From Streptomyces sp. NRRL F-2580 (lineage in GTDB: Bacteria > Actinomycetota > Actinomycetes > Streptomycetales > Streptomycetaceae): DNA of 64,000 bases. Position numbers and translations under genes: made by a program. The stretch is from the NCBI RefSeq assembly GCF_000720115.1, contig NZ_JOIR01000001.1, positions 252,654-316,653 on the forward strand. Reading direction: 5' to 3'. Positions 40,359-49,741 of this stretch are shown here, piece after piece; the first letter of the stretch is position 1; the number at the start of each line of letters is the position of its first letter. The notes under the pieces are model-generated. The model made no database searches, was not told where the DNA came from, and was given only the letters and a program-made list of their open reading frames with translations.

Positions 40359-43300
40359 ATGTACGAGCTGTCCCGGATCCGCCTCTACTCCATCGGGCCC
40401 GCCGGTGCGCGCTACGCCGACACCGTGCTCGACCTGCGCGGAGTCGGCGAGCCGGTGCCCCACCCGGCGCCGGCCCAGGCGGAGTTCTTCGAGGACGAGC
40501 CCACCGGTCCGCCGCGCCGCCCCGCGCCCGCCGGCGTGCTCTTCCTGGAGAACGGGGGCGGCAAGTCCGTCCTCCTCAAGCTGATCTTCTCGGTGATGCT
40601 CCCCGGTCACCGCAACACCCTCGGCGGCGCGAGCTCCGGCGTCCTGCGCAAGTTCCTGCTCGCCGACGACTGCGGCCACGTCGCCCTGGAGTGGCAGCAC
40701 ACCCAGACCGGCGAGTGCGTGGTCGTGGGCAAGGTCAGCGAATGGCGCGGCCGCCAGGTCTCCAACGACCCGCGCAAGTTCGCCGAGGCCTGGTACTCCT
40801 TCCGCCCCGGCCCCGGTCTGAGCCTCGACAGCCTGCCCGTCGCCGAGGCCACCGCCGTGCGCCCGCCCGTCGAGGGCGCCTCCGGCGCCCAGGGCCGCCG
40901 CCGCACGATGAAGGGCTTCCGCGACGCGCTCACGGAGGCCGGCAAGGCGTACCCGCACCTCGAGGTGTACTTCGAGGAGATCCACGACCGCTGGAACGAG
41001 CACCTCACCGAGCTCGGCCTCGACCCCGAACTCTTCCGCTACCAGCGCGAGATGAACGCCGACGAGGGCGAGGCGGCCGGCCTCTTCGCGGTGAAGAAGG
41101 ACTCCGACTTCACCGACCTCCTGCTGCGCGCCGTCACCGACACCCGTGACACCGACGGCCTCGCCGACCTCGTCCACGGGTTCGGCAACAAGCTGGGCCG
41201 CCGCGCCGAGCTCATGGCCGAACGCGACTTCACCGCCGGCTCGGTGGACCTGCTCACCAAGATCGTCGAGGCCGCGGGGGCCCGCTCCCGGCTGCGCGAC
41301 GTCCACGCGGGCGCGGAACGCCGTACGCGCACCCTCGCCCGGCGGCTGTCCGCCCGCGCCGCCGAGGAACGCGGCCGCGCCGCCGACCTCGCCCAGCGGG
41401 TCACCGCCGCCGCCCACCAGGTCACCGCCGCCGACTCCGCCCGGGCCCGCAGCGCCGCCGTCTCCGCCGAACTCGCCTACCGGCACGCCTCGCTGGCCCT
41501 GACCGTCGCCGACAAGGCCGCCGCCGCCCAGCGCCGAGAGCTCCTCGAAGCCCGCACCCTGCACTCCGCGTGGCAGGCCGCCGAGATCGTGCTGCGCCAC
41601 CGCGCCGCCGCCGACCGCTCCGCCCGCGTCGCCGCCGCGATCCTGGAGGCCGAGCGGGACGCCGCCCCCGCGCTCGCCGCGCGCGCCACGGCTGCCGCCG
41701 ACCTCGTACGGGCCCTGCACACGGCCGCCGAACAAGGCGAGCGGGCCGCCGACGAGGAGGAGGAGCGCTCCGCCGAGCTCCATTCCGTCGGCGAGAGCGC
41801 CCACCGCGATGCCACCGCCGCCGCCACGGCCGCCCAGCGGGCCCGCAGCGAGGCCGAACACCTCCGCTCGCGCCTCGCCGAGGTCCAGCAGGAGACCGCC
41901 GAGGCGGTCCGGGCCGGCTGGCTCGACGACTCCGCCCCCGACGCCGACCCGGCGCGCGCGGCCCTCGCCGCCACCGACGCCGAGAAGACCGCGGTGGCCG
42001 CCTGGGACGAGGCCCGGGACGCCGCCCGCGCCGCCGCCGAAGCCGCCCGCGAGGCCGCCGCCGCGGAGTCCCGCGCCGAACTCACCGCCGCCCGCGCGGC
42101 GGACGCCGCCGAGGCGGCCGAGGCCGCGCACGACGCCGAATACCGTGCGGCGGCCTCCCTCGCCGCCTCCCCCCGCCTGGCCGAACTCCTCGGTCTGCCC
42201 TCGGTTCCTGCCTCCTTCCTTCCCCACCCGCGCACGCAGAGCGGCGCCTCCGGCCCCTACGCGGGATCCGCCGCCCAGGCTGCCCAGGCCGCGTCGGCCG
42301 AGGTGGCGCACGGCTCCGGCGGGCACGGTCCGGCCCAGGCCGGGCCCGCCGGCCGCCCCGAAACCGCCGGAGGCGGCGGCCTCACCGTCGCCGACCTCGA
42401 CCGGAACGCCGACGACCTGCGCACCCTGCTCACCGACGGGGTCGCCGCGGCCGAACGCCAGCTGTTCGAGCTGCGCACCGCCGCCGCCGACGACTCCCGC
42501 ATCCTCGGCGCGCTCGGCGACGGCGGCCTGCTGCCGCCCGGCCCCGACGTCCTCGCCACCGTCGAGTACCTCGGCGAGCACGGCATCCCGGCCCTCCCCG
42601 GCTGGCGCTACCTCGCCCAGTCCGTGGACCCCGCCGACCACGCCGCCGTCCTCGCGGCCCGCCCCGAACTCGTCGACGGCGTCGTCATCACCGACCCCGA
42701 CACCCACAGCCGGGCCCGCGAGGTCCTCTCCTGCGCCGCCCTGCTGCCCCGCTCCACCGTCGCCGTCGGCACCGCGGCCGCCCTGCTGGCGCCCGTACCG
42801 CCCGCGGCCGACTCCGACACCGCCGTGTTCCTCGTACCGCCGAACCCGGCCATGCACGACGAGCACGCCGCCGACGAGGAGCGCCAAGCGCTGCGCACGC
42901 GGGCCGGCGCCCGCGACACCGAGATCCGCGAGCTCGCCGCCCGCCTCTCCGGCGACCGCGAACTCGCCGCCCGCCTCGCCTCCTGGCGCACCGGTTGCCC
43001 GCCCGGCCGCCTCACCGAACTCGCGGAACAGGCCGCGGCCGCCCGCGCGTTCGCTGAGGAGACCGACGCCGAGCTCGCGCAGGCCCGTACCGTACGCGCC
43101 GAGGCCGACGAGGCCGCCGCCGACGCCGCCCGCGTCCGCGAGGAGCGCCAGGACACCGCCCAGCGCGCCCGCCGCGTCGCCGACGCCCTCGCAGGCCTCG
43201 CCTACCGCCTGCGCGAGCGGGCCGGCTGGCAGGCCAGGCTCCGCGAACTCGCCGACGAGGCCGCCGAGTCCGAGGCCCGCGCCGAGATCTGCCTGGACCG

Positions 43301-45104
43301 CGCCCGCGCCGCCGACGAGGACCGCCGTGCCGCCCAGCGCGCCGCCGACGACGCCCGCCGCACCGCCCGCGCCCTGCGCGCCGAGCGAGCCGAGATCGCC
43401 GGCGCCCCCGACCAGCTGCCCGACGCGGACGGGGACGGCCCGCGCGCGCCCCTCCCGGACCTCCGCGAGGCCTACCGCGCCGCCTCCCAGCTCTACGAGA
43501 AGGTGGGCGTCGGCGCCGACCTGCGCGCCGAACAGGCCCGCGCCGAGAGCGACGAGAGCGCCGCCCTCGCCGAACTCGACCGCCTCACCAACAAGGTCCG
43601 CACCCGCGCCGCCCAGCTCCTCGAAGGCACCGACGGCGCCGACGGCCCCTCCCGGCAGGCCGCCGCCGCCCGCGCCGAGTCCCTCGTGCAGATGCTGGAG
43701 ACCCGCGCGTCCACGGCCAGCGAACAGCTCGGCCGGCTGCGCGGCGAGGCCGAGCGGCACGCCCCCGCCGAGGGCGAGGCGCACACCGAACTGCCCGAGG
43801 AACTGGTCCCCGGGAACGTCGAACAGGCCCAGGCCCTGCTCCGTACGGCCACCGCCCAGCTCGCCGCCCACACCGCGGCCGTGGAGAGCGCCCGCGCCGC
43901 CCACGCGGACCTGCTGCGCGACCACCGCACCGCCGAGGACGGCGCCGGCGGCTTCGACGAGACCGCCGCCCTGCTGCGCGACCTCCTGCGCGACCACACG
44001 CACGCCGAGGACGAGCAGGAGCCGGCGCCCCACCCGGGCACCCTGGAGGAGGCCCGCCAGTCGGCCACCGAGGCCCGCCGCTCCCTGCGCAGCTGCGCGG
44101 CCGACCTCTCGGCCGCCGAGGCCGCGGTGCGCGAGGCGAGCGACATCCTGGTCCGGCACGCCAATTCCACCCGCTACGAACAGGTACGCACCCCCGCGCG
44201 CCAGCAGATCCGGGAACTGCCCGCCGCCGCCCTGCCCGAGCACGCGGCGGCCTGGGCGGCGGCCTTCGCCCCCCGGCTGCGCGTCCTCACCGACGAGCTG
44301 GCGCAGCTGGAGCGCAACCGCGACAGCATCGTCGACCGCCTGCGCGGCCTCGTCGAGTCCGCCCTGGCCACGCTCCGCTCCGCGCAGCGCCTCTCCCAGC
44401 TCCCCGAGGGCCTGGGCGAATGGTCGGGCCAGGAGTTCCTGCGGATCCGCTTCGAGGAGCCGGACCAGGCCACGCTCACGGAACGGCTCGGCGAGGTCAT
44501 CGACGAGGCCACCCGCGCGGCCGTGAAGAAGAACAGCACGGCCTCCTTCGGCGAGGGCCGCCGCGACGGCATGTCCCTGCTGCTGCGGGGCGTCCAGGCA
44601 GCGCTCGAACCCAAGGGCATCTCCGTGGAGATCCTCAAGCCGGACGCGGTGCTGCGCGCCGAACGCGTCCCCGTCGGCCAGATGGGAGACGTGTTCTCCG
44701 GCGGGCAGCTGCTGACCGCCGCGATCGCCCTCTACTGCACGATGGCGGCGCTGCGCAGCAACGACCGGGGCCGCGACAAGCACCGGCACGCGGGCACGCT
44801 GTTCCTCGACAACCCGATCGGCCGCGCGAACGCCACGTACCTGCTGGAGCTCCAGCGGGCCGTCTCCGACGCGCTCGGCGTCCAACTGCTCTACACGACG
44901 GGTCTGTTCGACACCACGGCGCTCGCCGAGTTCCCGTTGGTGATCCGGCTGCGCAACGACGCGGACCTGCGGGCGGGTCTGAAGTACATCAGCGTCGAGG
45001 AACACCTCCGTCCGGGCCTGCCGCAGCAGTCCCCGGAGGAGGAGACCATCCACGGCGAGATCACGGCCACCCGCATGTTCCGCCGCAGCGGCGCCCCTTC
45101 CTGA
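40359..45104 (+). CDS. giant SMC-like (MukB/MksB/JetC-type) ATPase
   Basis: A 1581-residue SMC-type protein. The N-terminal head has Walker A LENGGGKS at residues 63-70 (K69). Long Ala/Arg/Glu coiled coils run about 290-610 and 850-1400. They flank a Gly/Pro/Ser linker (about 615-680) and a globular mid-domain (about 700-845) in the place of an SMC hinge. The C-terminal head has the signature FSGGQ at 1446-1450 and Walker B TLFLDNPIGRAN with D1484; N1485 stands where the catalytic Glu is expected. Length is close to MukB (about 1480) rather than JetC. Two partner genes precede it; no nuclease gene follows. Chromosome or plasmid DNA loop extrusion is the likely activity (inference). Confidence 0.82.
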   Translation: MYELSRIRLYSIGPAGARYADTVLDLRGVGEPVPHPAPAQAEFFEDEPTGPPRRPAPAGVLFLENGGGKSVLLKLIFSVMLPGHRNTLGGASSGVLRKFLLADDCGHVALEWQHTQTGECVVVGKVSEWRGRQVSNDPRKFAEAWYSFRPGPGLSLDSLPVAEATAVRPPVEGASGAQGRRRTMKGFRDALTEAGKAYPHLEVYFEEIHDRWNEHLTELGLDPELFRYQREMNADEGEAAGLFAVKKDSDFTDLLLRAVTDTRDTDGLADLVHGFGNKLGRRAELMAERDFTAGSVDLLTKIVEAAGARSRLRDVHAGAERRTRTLARRLSARAAEERGRAADLAQRVTAAAHQVTAADSARARSAAVSAELAYRHASLALTVADKAAAAQRRELLEARTLHSAWQAAEIVLRHRAAADRSARVAAAILEAERDAAPALAARATAAADLVRALHTAAEQGERAADEEEERSAELHSVGESAHRDATAAATAAQRARSEAEHLRSRLAEVQQETAEAVRAGWLDDSAPDADPARAALAATDAEKTAVAAWDEARDAARAAAEAAREAAAAESRAELTAARAADAAEAAEAAHDAEYRAAASLAASPRLAELLGLPSVPASFLPHPRTQSGASGPYAGSAAQAAQAASAEVAHGSGGHGPAQAGPAGRPETAGGGGLTVADLDRNADDLRTLLTDGVAAAERQLFELRTAAADDSRILGALGDGGLLPPGPDVLATVEYLGEHGIPALPGWRYLAQSVDPADHAAVLAARPELVDGVVITDPDTHSRAREVLSCAALLPRSTVAVGTAAALLAPVPPAADSDTAVFLVPPNPAMHDEHAADEERQALRTRAGARDTEIRELAARLSGDRELAARLASWRTGCPPGRLTELAEQAAAARAFAEETDAELAQARTVRAEADEAAADAARVREERQDTAQRARRVADALAGLAYRLRERAGWQARLRELADEAAESEARAEICLDRARAADEDRRAAQRAADDARRTARALRAERAEIAGAPDQLPDADGDGPRAPLPDLREAYRAASQLYEKVGVGADLRAEQARAESDESAALAELDRLTNKVRTRAAQLLEGTDGADGPSRQAAAARAESLVQMLETRASTASEQLGRLRGEAERHAPAEGEAHTELPEELVPGNVEQAQALLRTATAQLAAHTAAVESARAAHADLLRDHRTAEDGAGGFDETAALLRDLLRDHTHAEDEQEPAPHPGTLEEARQSATEARRSLRSCAADLSAAEAAVREASDILVRHANSTRYEQVRTPARQQIRELPAAALPEHAAAWAAAFAPRLRVLTDELAQLERNRDSIVDRLRGLVESALATLRSAQRLSQLPEGLGEWSGQEFLRIRFEEPDQATLTERLGEVIDEATRAAVKKNSTASFGEGRRDGMSLLLRGVQAALEPKGISVEILKPDAVLRAERVPVGQMGDVFSGGQLLTAAIALYCTMAALRSNDRGRDKHRHAGTLFLDNPIGRANATYLLELQRAVSDALGVQLLYTTGLFDTTALAEFPLVIRLRNDADLRAGLKYISVEEHLRPGLPQQSPEEETIHGEITATRMFRRSGAPS

Positions 45105-45166
45105 CGCACGGCAGGTGACGCCGGCCCCGCCCTGCCCGCCGCAGGCGAGTGGCGGCAGGTCGGGCG

Positions 45167-45616
45167 TCAGCGCGTGACGTACGGCCCGGAGGCGGCCAGG
45201 TGGCCGTCCTCGCGGGGTATTCGGCCCGGGGCGGCCTCGCGCGCCCTGCGGGCCGCCCTGTGGGCCTCGCGGCGGCGCCGGCGCGCGGTGCTGCTCGGCT
45301 CCGAGAGGACCCCGTACCGCTGGTTCCACGTCTGCCGGGTGATCCACACGTCCAGCACGCCCCACGTGGCCACGATCGTCCCCGCGATCGCGCAGAGCGC
45401 CATCGGCAGGGCCAGCCAGGACCCGGTCAGGGTCAGGAAGAACGTGATCGTCGCCTGGGTCAGGGTCACCGCCACGATCACCACCGCCCGCACCGCGGAG
45501 GTCCGCACCGGATCGGGCATCCGGAGCCGGCGGGCCGGCTCCTCCACCCACAGCCCCTGTCCCGCCACCCCTGCGTACGCGCCCGAACCCGCCCCGCCGG
45601 CCTCGTCATTCCACAT
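45167..45616 (-). CDS. membrane protein, unknown function (two helices)
   Basis: A 149-residue protein starting MWNDEAGGAGSG; GGGAGGGAG lies 6 bases before ATG 45616. Two hydrophobic helices at about 42-62 and 68-88 (AVVIVAVTLTQATITFFLTL; LALPMALCAIAGTIVATWGV) are followed by WITRQTWNQRYGVLSEPSST and a very basic Arg-rich stretch. The N- and C-termini are probably cytoplasmic. I do not recognise the family. It is convergent with the SMC-like gene and divergent from the conservon, so it belongs to neither operon. Confidence 0.7.
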   Translation of the reverse strand: MWNDEAGGAGSGAYAGVAGQGLWVEEPARRLRMPDPVRTSAVRAVVIVAVTLTQATITFFLTLTGSWLALPMALCAIAGTIVATWGVLDVWITRQTWNQRYGVLSEPSSTARRRRREAHRAARRAREAAPGRIPREDGHLAASGPYVTR

Positions 45617-46003
45617 GGTCCGCTCCCTCCCCACGCCGCGGTCCGCCTTGTCTACTCACCACGTCTACCCCCGACGCGGCTCTCGAACTGACAGACGTCC
45701 GACGGCGCCGGGAGATTCCCGGATCGTGGAAATCTCCACGGCCCCGCGATGATCGCGGAACGAACAATTCCAGCCATCCATCAGGTTGCGGGAATTGACG
45801 CCCCACCAAGTGTCATCTGCCACATATCGGGCCGCGGTTGACCGGAAGTGTCGGACAACTGGTGATCTTCGTACAGGGGTCGGGCCGAAAACGTCCGGAC
45901 ACGCCTTCGAACCTGCTCCAGAGCAGTAGTAGGCTCACGCCGTTTAAATGACGGAACACCGACCCCCGGTAACGGGGTTGACCTGGGGGAGGCTGGGGAG
46001 GCC
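45617..46003. other. 387-bp divergent regulatory region before the conservon
   Basis: No gene visible. A perfect inverted repeat CCGCGA-tga-TCGCGG lies at 45744-45758. A TTGACC at about 45838 and a TAGTAGGCT at about 45927 are candidate promoter pieces for cvnA, but I could not pair -35 and -10 boxes with good spacing. Confidence 0.45.
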
Positions 46004-48826
46004 ATGCGCTTTCGCGGGAAGTCCATCCGCCGGAAGATCGTGGCGTTGCTCCTTGTGCCGCTCGTCTCCCTGACCGCGCTCTGGGGCTTCGCCACGGTCA
46101 TCACCGGCCGTGAAGCGATCCAACTGTTCGACGTGGCCTACGTCATCGACAAGGTCGGCTACCCGATCGAGGACGTGGCCCGCGTCATCCAGAAGGAACG
46201 GCGCCAGACCCTCGTCGTCCTCGGCGACCCCCGGGCCGCCACCGCCACGGCCGAACTCACCAGGCGTCGCGCCGAGACCGACGAGGCCGTCGAGGCGATC
46301 AGCGTCAGCGCCCGCGACCCCAAGGTCATCGACGAGCTGAGCTCGCAGAGCGCCCAGCGCCTGCGCTCGATCGTCTCGGCCTTCCAGGGCATCGGCTCCA
46401 TGCGCCGCTCCGTCGACCAGAACGCCCTGGACCCCACCCAGGCCCTGGAGCTGTACAACCGGCTCGTCGACCCCTGCTACGACTTCCTCATGAACCTCCA
46501 CGGCCTCGACAACGTCGAGGTCGACAAGGAAGGCCGCGCCCTCGTCGGCATCAGCCGCGCCCGCGAACTCCTCTCCCGCGAGGACGCCGTCGTCGCCTCC
46601 GCCCTCGCCGCGCGCAACGTCACCGCACCCGACGTGCGCCACGTCTCCGACTTCGCCGCCAACCGCACGCTGCTCTACGAGTTCAACCTCGTGACCCTCC
46701 CCGCCGACGACCGGGAGCGGTTCGAGCGGTACTGGAACGACCCCGAGACCAAGCCCCTGCGCGACGCCGAGGAGCGCTTCATAGCCGGCGGCGCGGTCAA
46801 CAAGCCGCGCAGCGTCACCGTCGCCCAGTGGGACGAGGCCTCGGCCAAGGTCCTGGACGACCTGGCGGCCATGAACACCGCCGCCGGTGACCGCTACCAG
46901 GAGCGCATCGAGCCCGTCGCCAGGGACGTCATGGTCCAGGCCGCCGCGGCCGGCATCCTCGGCTTCCTCGCCCTGATCGTGTCCCTGATCCTCTCCGTAC
47001 GCATCGGCCGCGACCTGGTCCGCGACCTGTCCCGGCTGCGCAAGGAGGCCCACGAGGCCTCCGGCGTCCGGCTGCCCAGCGTGATGCGCCGCCTCGCCGC
47101 CGGCGAGCCGGTGGACGTGGAGACCGAGGCGCCCCACCTCGAATACGAGAAGGACGAGGTCGGCCAGGTCGGCCAGGCCCTCAACACCCTCCAGCGCGCC
47201 GCCGTCGAGGCCGCCGTCAAGCAGGCCGACCTGCGCCGCGGCGTCTCCGAGGTGTTCGTCAACCTGGCCCGCCGCAACCAGGTGCTGCTCCACCGCCAGC
47301 TGACGCTCCTCGACACCATGGAACGCCGCACCGAGGACACCGAGGAGCTCGCCGACCTCTTCCGCCTCGACCACATGACCACCCGCATGCGCCGCCACGC
47401 CGAGGGCCTGGTGATCCTCTCCGGCGCCGCGCCCTCCCGCCAGTGGCGCAAGCCCGTCCAGCTGATGGACGTCGTACGGGCGGCCGTCGCCGAGGTCGAG
47501 GACTACGAGCGCATCGAGGTGCGCCGGCTCACCCGCCTGGGCATCGTCGGTCCCGCCGTCGCCGACATCACCCACCTCATCGCCGAACTCCTTGAGAACG
47601 CCACGGTGTTCTCACCGCCGCACACCGCGGTCCAAGTGCACGGCGAGCGCGTGGCGAACGGTTTCACCCTGGAGATCCACGACCGCGGCCTCGGCATGAC
47701 ACCGGAGGCGCTGCTCGACGCGAACCTCCGGCTCGCCGAGACCCCCGAGTTCGAACTCTCCGACACCGACCGCCTCGGCCTGTTCGTCGTCAGCCGCCTC
47801 GCCCAGCGCCACAGCGTCAAGGTCGTCCTCCAGCCCAGCCCGTACGGGGGTACCACCGCTGTGGTCTTCCTCCCCGTGGCACTGCTCACCGAGGCCCCCG
47901 AGACCAATGGCAACGGCGTGCGCCTCGACGGCCCCCGCGCGGCCGCCAAGTCCGTACGGGCCGGCGGGCCCACGCCGGTTGGCCGGACCCCGTCCGAGCG
48001 GCCCGTGCCGGTCGCGGTGGAGCGCGCCGCTTCCGGCCGCCCGCTGCCCGTCGCCGAACTGCGCGGCCCGGTCGAGCTGGAGGCCCCGCTCGTGGGCCGC
48101 GGCCTGGACGGTCTGGACCCGCTGGACGGCCTCGACGACCCCGCCGCGCTGGACGACACCGCGGCCGGGATCGCGGGCCGCCCCGCCGCCGGCCGCCCCG
48201 TCATGGCCACCCTCGACGACGAGACGCCGCCGAACGGCACCCCCCGCAGCGCCCTGCTGGGCCTGCGCCCGGCCGAGCGGCCGCACACGGACCGGCACAC
48301 CGAACGCAACGGCGCCCGCAAGGGCGACCGCGACCGCGAATCGCTCGCTCCCACCGGCCCCGTCCGGCTGGAGACCCAGCGCGTGGAGGCCTCGCGATCC
48401 GACGGCCCCCGCCCCGCGGGAGCCGTACCGCTGCCGCGCCGCCGCCCCACGCCGACCCTGGTGGCCGAGCACGGCCGCCGGGTGGAGCGTCCGGTGTCGG
48501 TGGTGCCGCAGCCCACCCCCGCCTCCGCGGCCGGATCCGGTGACACGGACCCCGCACCCGGCCCGGGCACCGGCGGGCTTCCCCGCCGGGTCCGCCAGGC
48601 CAGCCTGGCACCCCAGCTCAAGAAGTCCCCGTCCGCCGCACCCGCCGAAGCCGCCACTGACCAGGGGGCCGACCGCGACGCGGAAGACGTACGTACGCGC
48701 ATGTCCGCACTCCAGCGTGGCTGGACGGCGGGCCGCAACCAGCACGCACCGCAGCAGTCCGAGACCGAGGCAGGCACCTCCGCCGCCGGCGGTCCCGGAT
48801 ACGAGAACGAAGGGGACGGTCGATGA
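46004..48826 (+). CDS. cvnA: conservon sensor histidine kinase-like protein CvnA, with NIT domain
   Basis: A 940-residue membrane sensor. Helix 1 at about 11-32, an extracytoplasmic helical nitrate/nitrite-sensing-type (NIT) domain to about 305, helix 2 at about 312-333, a HAMP-like linker, a dimerisation helix (VFVNLARRNQVLLHRQLTLL), and a HATPase domain with the N-box ELLENATVFSPPH (about 528-540) and G-box DRGLGM. The last ~300 residues are low-complexity, Pro/Arg/Gly-rich. GGGGAGG precedes the ATG. First gene of cvnA-B-C-D; its stop overlaps cvnB by 4 bp. Conservon kinases act with CvnB-D in a membrane complex resembling GPCR-G protein signalling. Confidence 0.93.
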   Translation: MRFRGKSIRRKIVALLLVPLVSLTALWGFATVITGREAIQLFDVAYVIDKVGYPIEDVARVIQKERRQTLVVLGDPRAATATAELTRRRAETDEAVEAISVSARDPKVIDELSSQSAQRLRSIVSAFQGIGSMRRSVDQNALDPTQALELYNRLVDPCYDFLMNLHGLDNVEVDKEGRALVGISRARELLSREDAVVASALAARNVTAPDVRHVSDFAANRTLLYEFNLVTLPADDRERFERYWNDPETKPLRDAEERFIAGGAVNKPRSVTVAQWDEASAKVLDDLAAMNTAAGDRYQERIEPVARDVMVQAAAAGILGFLALIVSLILSVRIGRDLVRDLSRLRKEAHEASGVRLPSVMRRLAAGEPVDVETEAPHLEYEKDEVGQVGQALNTLQRAAVEAAVKQADLRRGVSEVFVNLARRNQVLLHRQLTLLDTMERRTEDTEELADLFRLDHMTTRMRRHAEGLVILSGAAPSRQWRKPVQLMDVVRAAVAEVEDYERIEVRRLTRLGIVGPAVADITHLIAELLENATVFSPPHTAVQVHGERVANGFTLEIHDRGLGMTPEALLDANLRLAETPEFELSDTDRLGLFVVSRLAQRHSVKVVLQPSPYGGTTAVVFLPVALLTEAPETNGNGVRLDGPRAAAKSVRAGGPTPVGRTPSERPVPVAVERAASGRPLPVAELRGPVELEAPLVGRGLDGLDPLDGLDDPAALDDTAAGIAGRPAAGRPVMATLDDETPPNGTPRSALLGLRPAERPHTDRHTERNGARKGDRDRESLAPTGPVRLETQRVEASRSDGPRPAGAVPLPRRRPTPTLVAEHGRRVERPVSVVPQPTPASAAGSGDTDPAPGPGTGGLPRRVRQASLAPQLKKSPSAAPAEAATDQGADRDAEDVRTRMSALQRGWTAGRNQHAPQQSETEAGTSAAGGPGYENEGDGR

Positions 48827-49260
48827 CCGCACCGCAGACCGGCAACGACACCAGGGGCCGCGGCTCCGGCCCGCTCAACTGGCTCCTCGACGAGCTCGTC
48901 GACCGGGTCGGCTCCATCCGCAAGGCGGTGGTCCTCTCCGGCGACGGCCTGCCCACCGGCAGCTCCAAGGACCTGACCCGTGAGGACAGCGAGCACCTGG
49001 CGGCCGTGGCCTCCGGTTTCCACAGCCTGGCCAAGGGCGTGGGCCGGCACTTCGACTCCGGCCGGGTCCGCCAGACCGTGGTCGAACTCGACGAGGCCTT
49101 CCTCTTCGTCATGGCCGCGGGCGACGGCAGCTGCCTGGCCGTGCTGGCCGACGCCGACTCCGACGTCGGGCAGGTCGCGTACGAGATGACGCTGATGGTC
49201 AAGCGAGTGGGCGACCACCTGGCGACCGCCCCGCGCACCGGGCTGCCAGCCGGAGGGTGA
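48823..49260 (+). CDS. cvnB: conservon roadblock/LC7 protein CvnB
   Basis: A 145-residue roadblock/LC7-domain protein: LNWLLDELVDRVGSIRKAVV, LSGDGLPTGSSKDLTREDSE, FLFVMAAGDGSCLAVLADAD and DVGQVAYEMTLMVKRVGDHL. Members of this family bind the CvnD GTPase and may control its nucleotide state. The ATG overlaps the cvnA stop (ATGA) and cvnC starts 10 bp later. Length and sequence are normal for conservons. Confidence 0.95.
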   Translation: MTAPQTGNDTRGRGSGPLNWLLDELVDRVGSIRKAVVLSGDGLPTGSSKDLTREDSEHLAAVASGFHSLAKGVGRHFDSGRVRQTVVELDEAFLFVMAAGDGSCLAVLADADSDVGQVAYEMTLMVKRVGDHLATAPRTGLPAGG

Positions 49261-49270
49261 GTCGTACGGC

Positions 49271-49741
49271 ATGAGCGATTCAGGCCAGGACCACTCCACC
49301 GACACAGACACCGACATCGCCGCCGGCTTCGGCTTCCCCGTCGACCCGTCGGCCGACGGCGCCGACCACGCGCACTGGTTCGACGACGACGCGGGTCCCG
49401 TCGTACGCCCGTACGCCATGACCCGCGGCCGGACCAGCCACGCGGGTCAGCACCGCCTTGACCTGATCGCGCTCGTCGTCGCCGAAGCGGCGGCCGACGA
49501 TCCGGTCTGGGACATGACCCTCTCCCCGGAACACGCCCACATCCTCGGGCTGTGCCGGGGCCGACCTCAGTCGGTCGCCGAACTCGCGGCCGACCTCGAC
49601 CTCGCGGTCGGGGTCGTACGCGTCCTGATCGGCGACCTGGTCGACGAGGAACTGGTCCACGTGACCAGGCCGGTACCACCGGCCGAACTGCCCGATGAAT
49701 CCATTCTGCGTGAGGTGATCGATGGCCTTCGGGCGCTTTAG
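49271..49741 (+). CDS. cvnC: conservon DUF742 protein CvnC
   Basis: A 156-residue DUF742 protein. The conserved part starts at VVRPYAMTRGRTSHAGQHRLDL (read as VVRPYAMTRGRT then LDLIALVVA) and continues with HAHILGLCRGRPQSVAELAA and VGVVRVLIGDLVDEELVHV, a winged-helix-like fold. The end overlaps the start of cvnD by 20 bp. The acidic N-terminal 40 residues are poorly conserved in the family. Confidence 0.95.
   Translation: MSDSGQDHSTDTDTDIAAGFGFPVDPSADGADHAHWFDDDAGPVVRPYAMTRGRTSHAGQHRLDLIALVVAEAAADDPVWDMTLSPEHAHILGLCRGRPQSVAELAADLDLAVGVVRVLIGDLVDEELVHVTRPVPPAELPDESILREVIDGLRAL

Noticed and set aside
39222..45551. A 2109-codon open frame on the minus strand
   Set aside because: It is the antisense shadow of the SMC-like operon; the product is Gly/Ala/Val low-complexity with no domain, and the plus-strand frames have clear motifs.
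45105..46003. JetD/MksG nuclease gene expected after the SMC gene
   Set aside because: The only gene there is a two-helix membrane protein on the other strand; no TOPRIM-type motif is seen.
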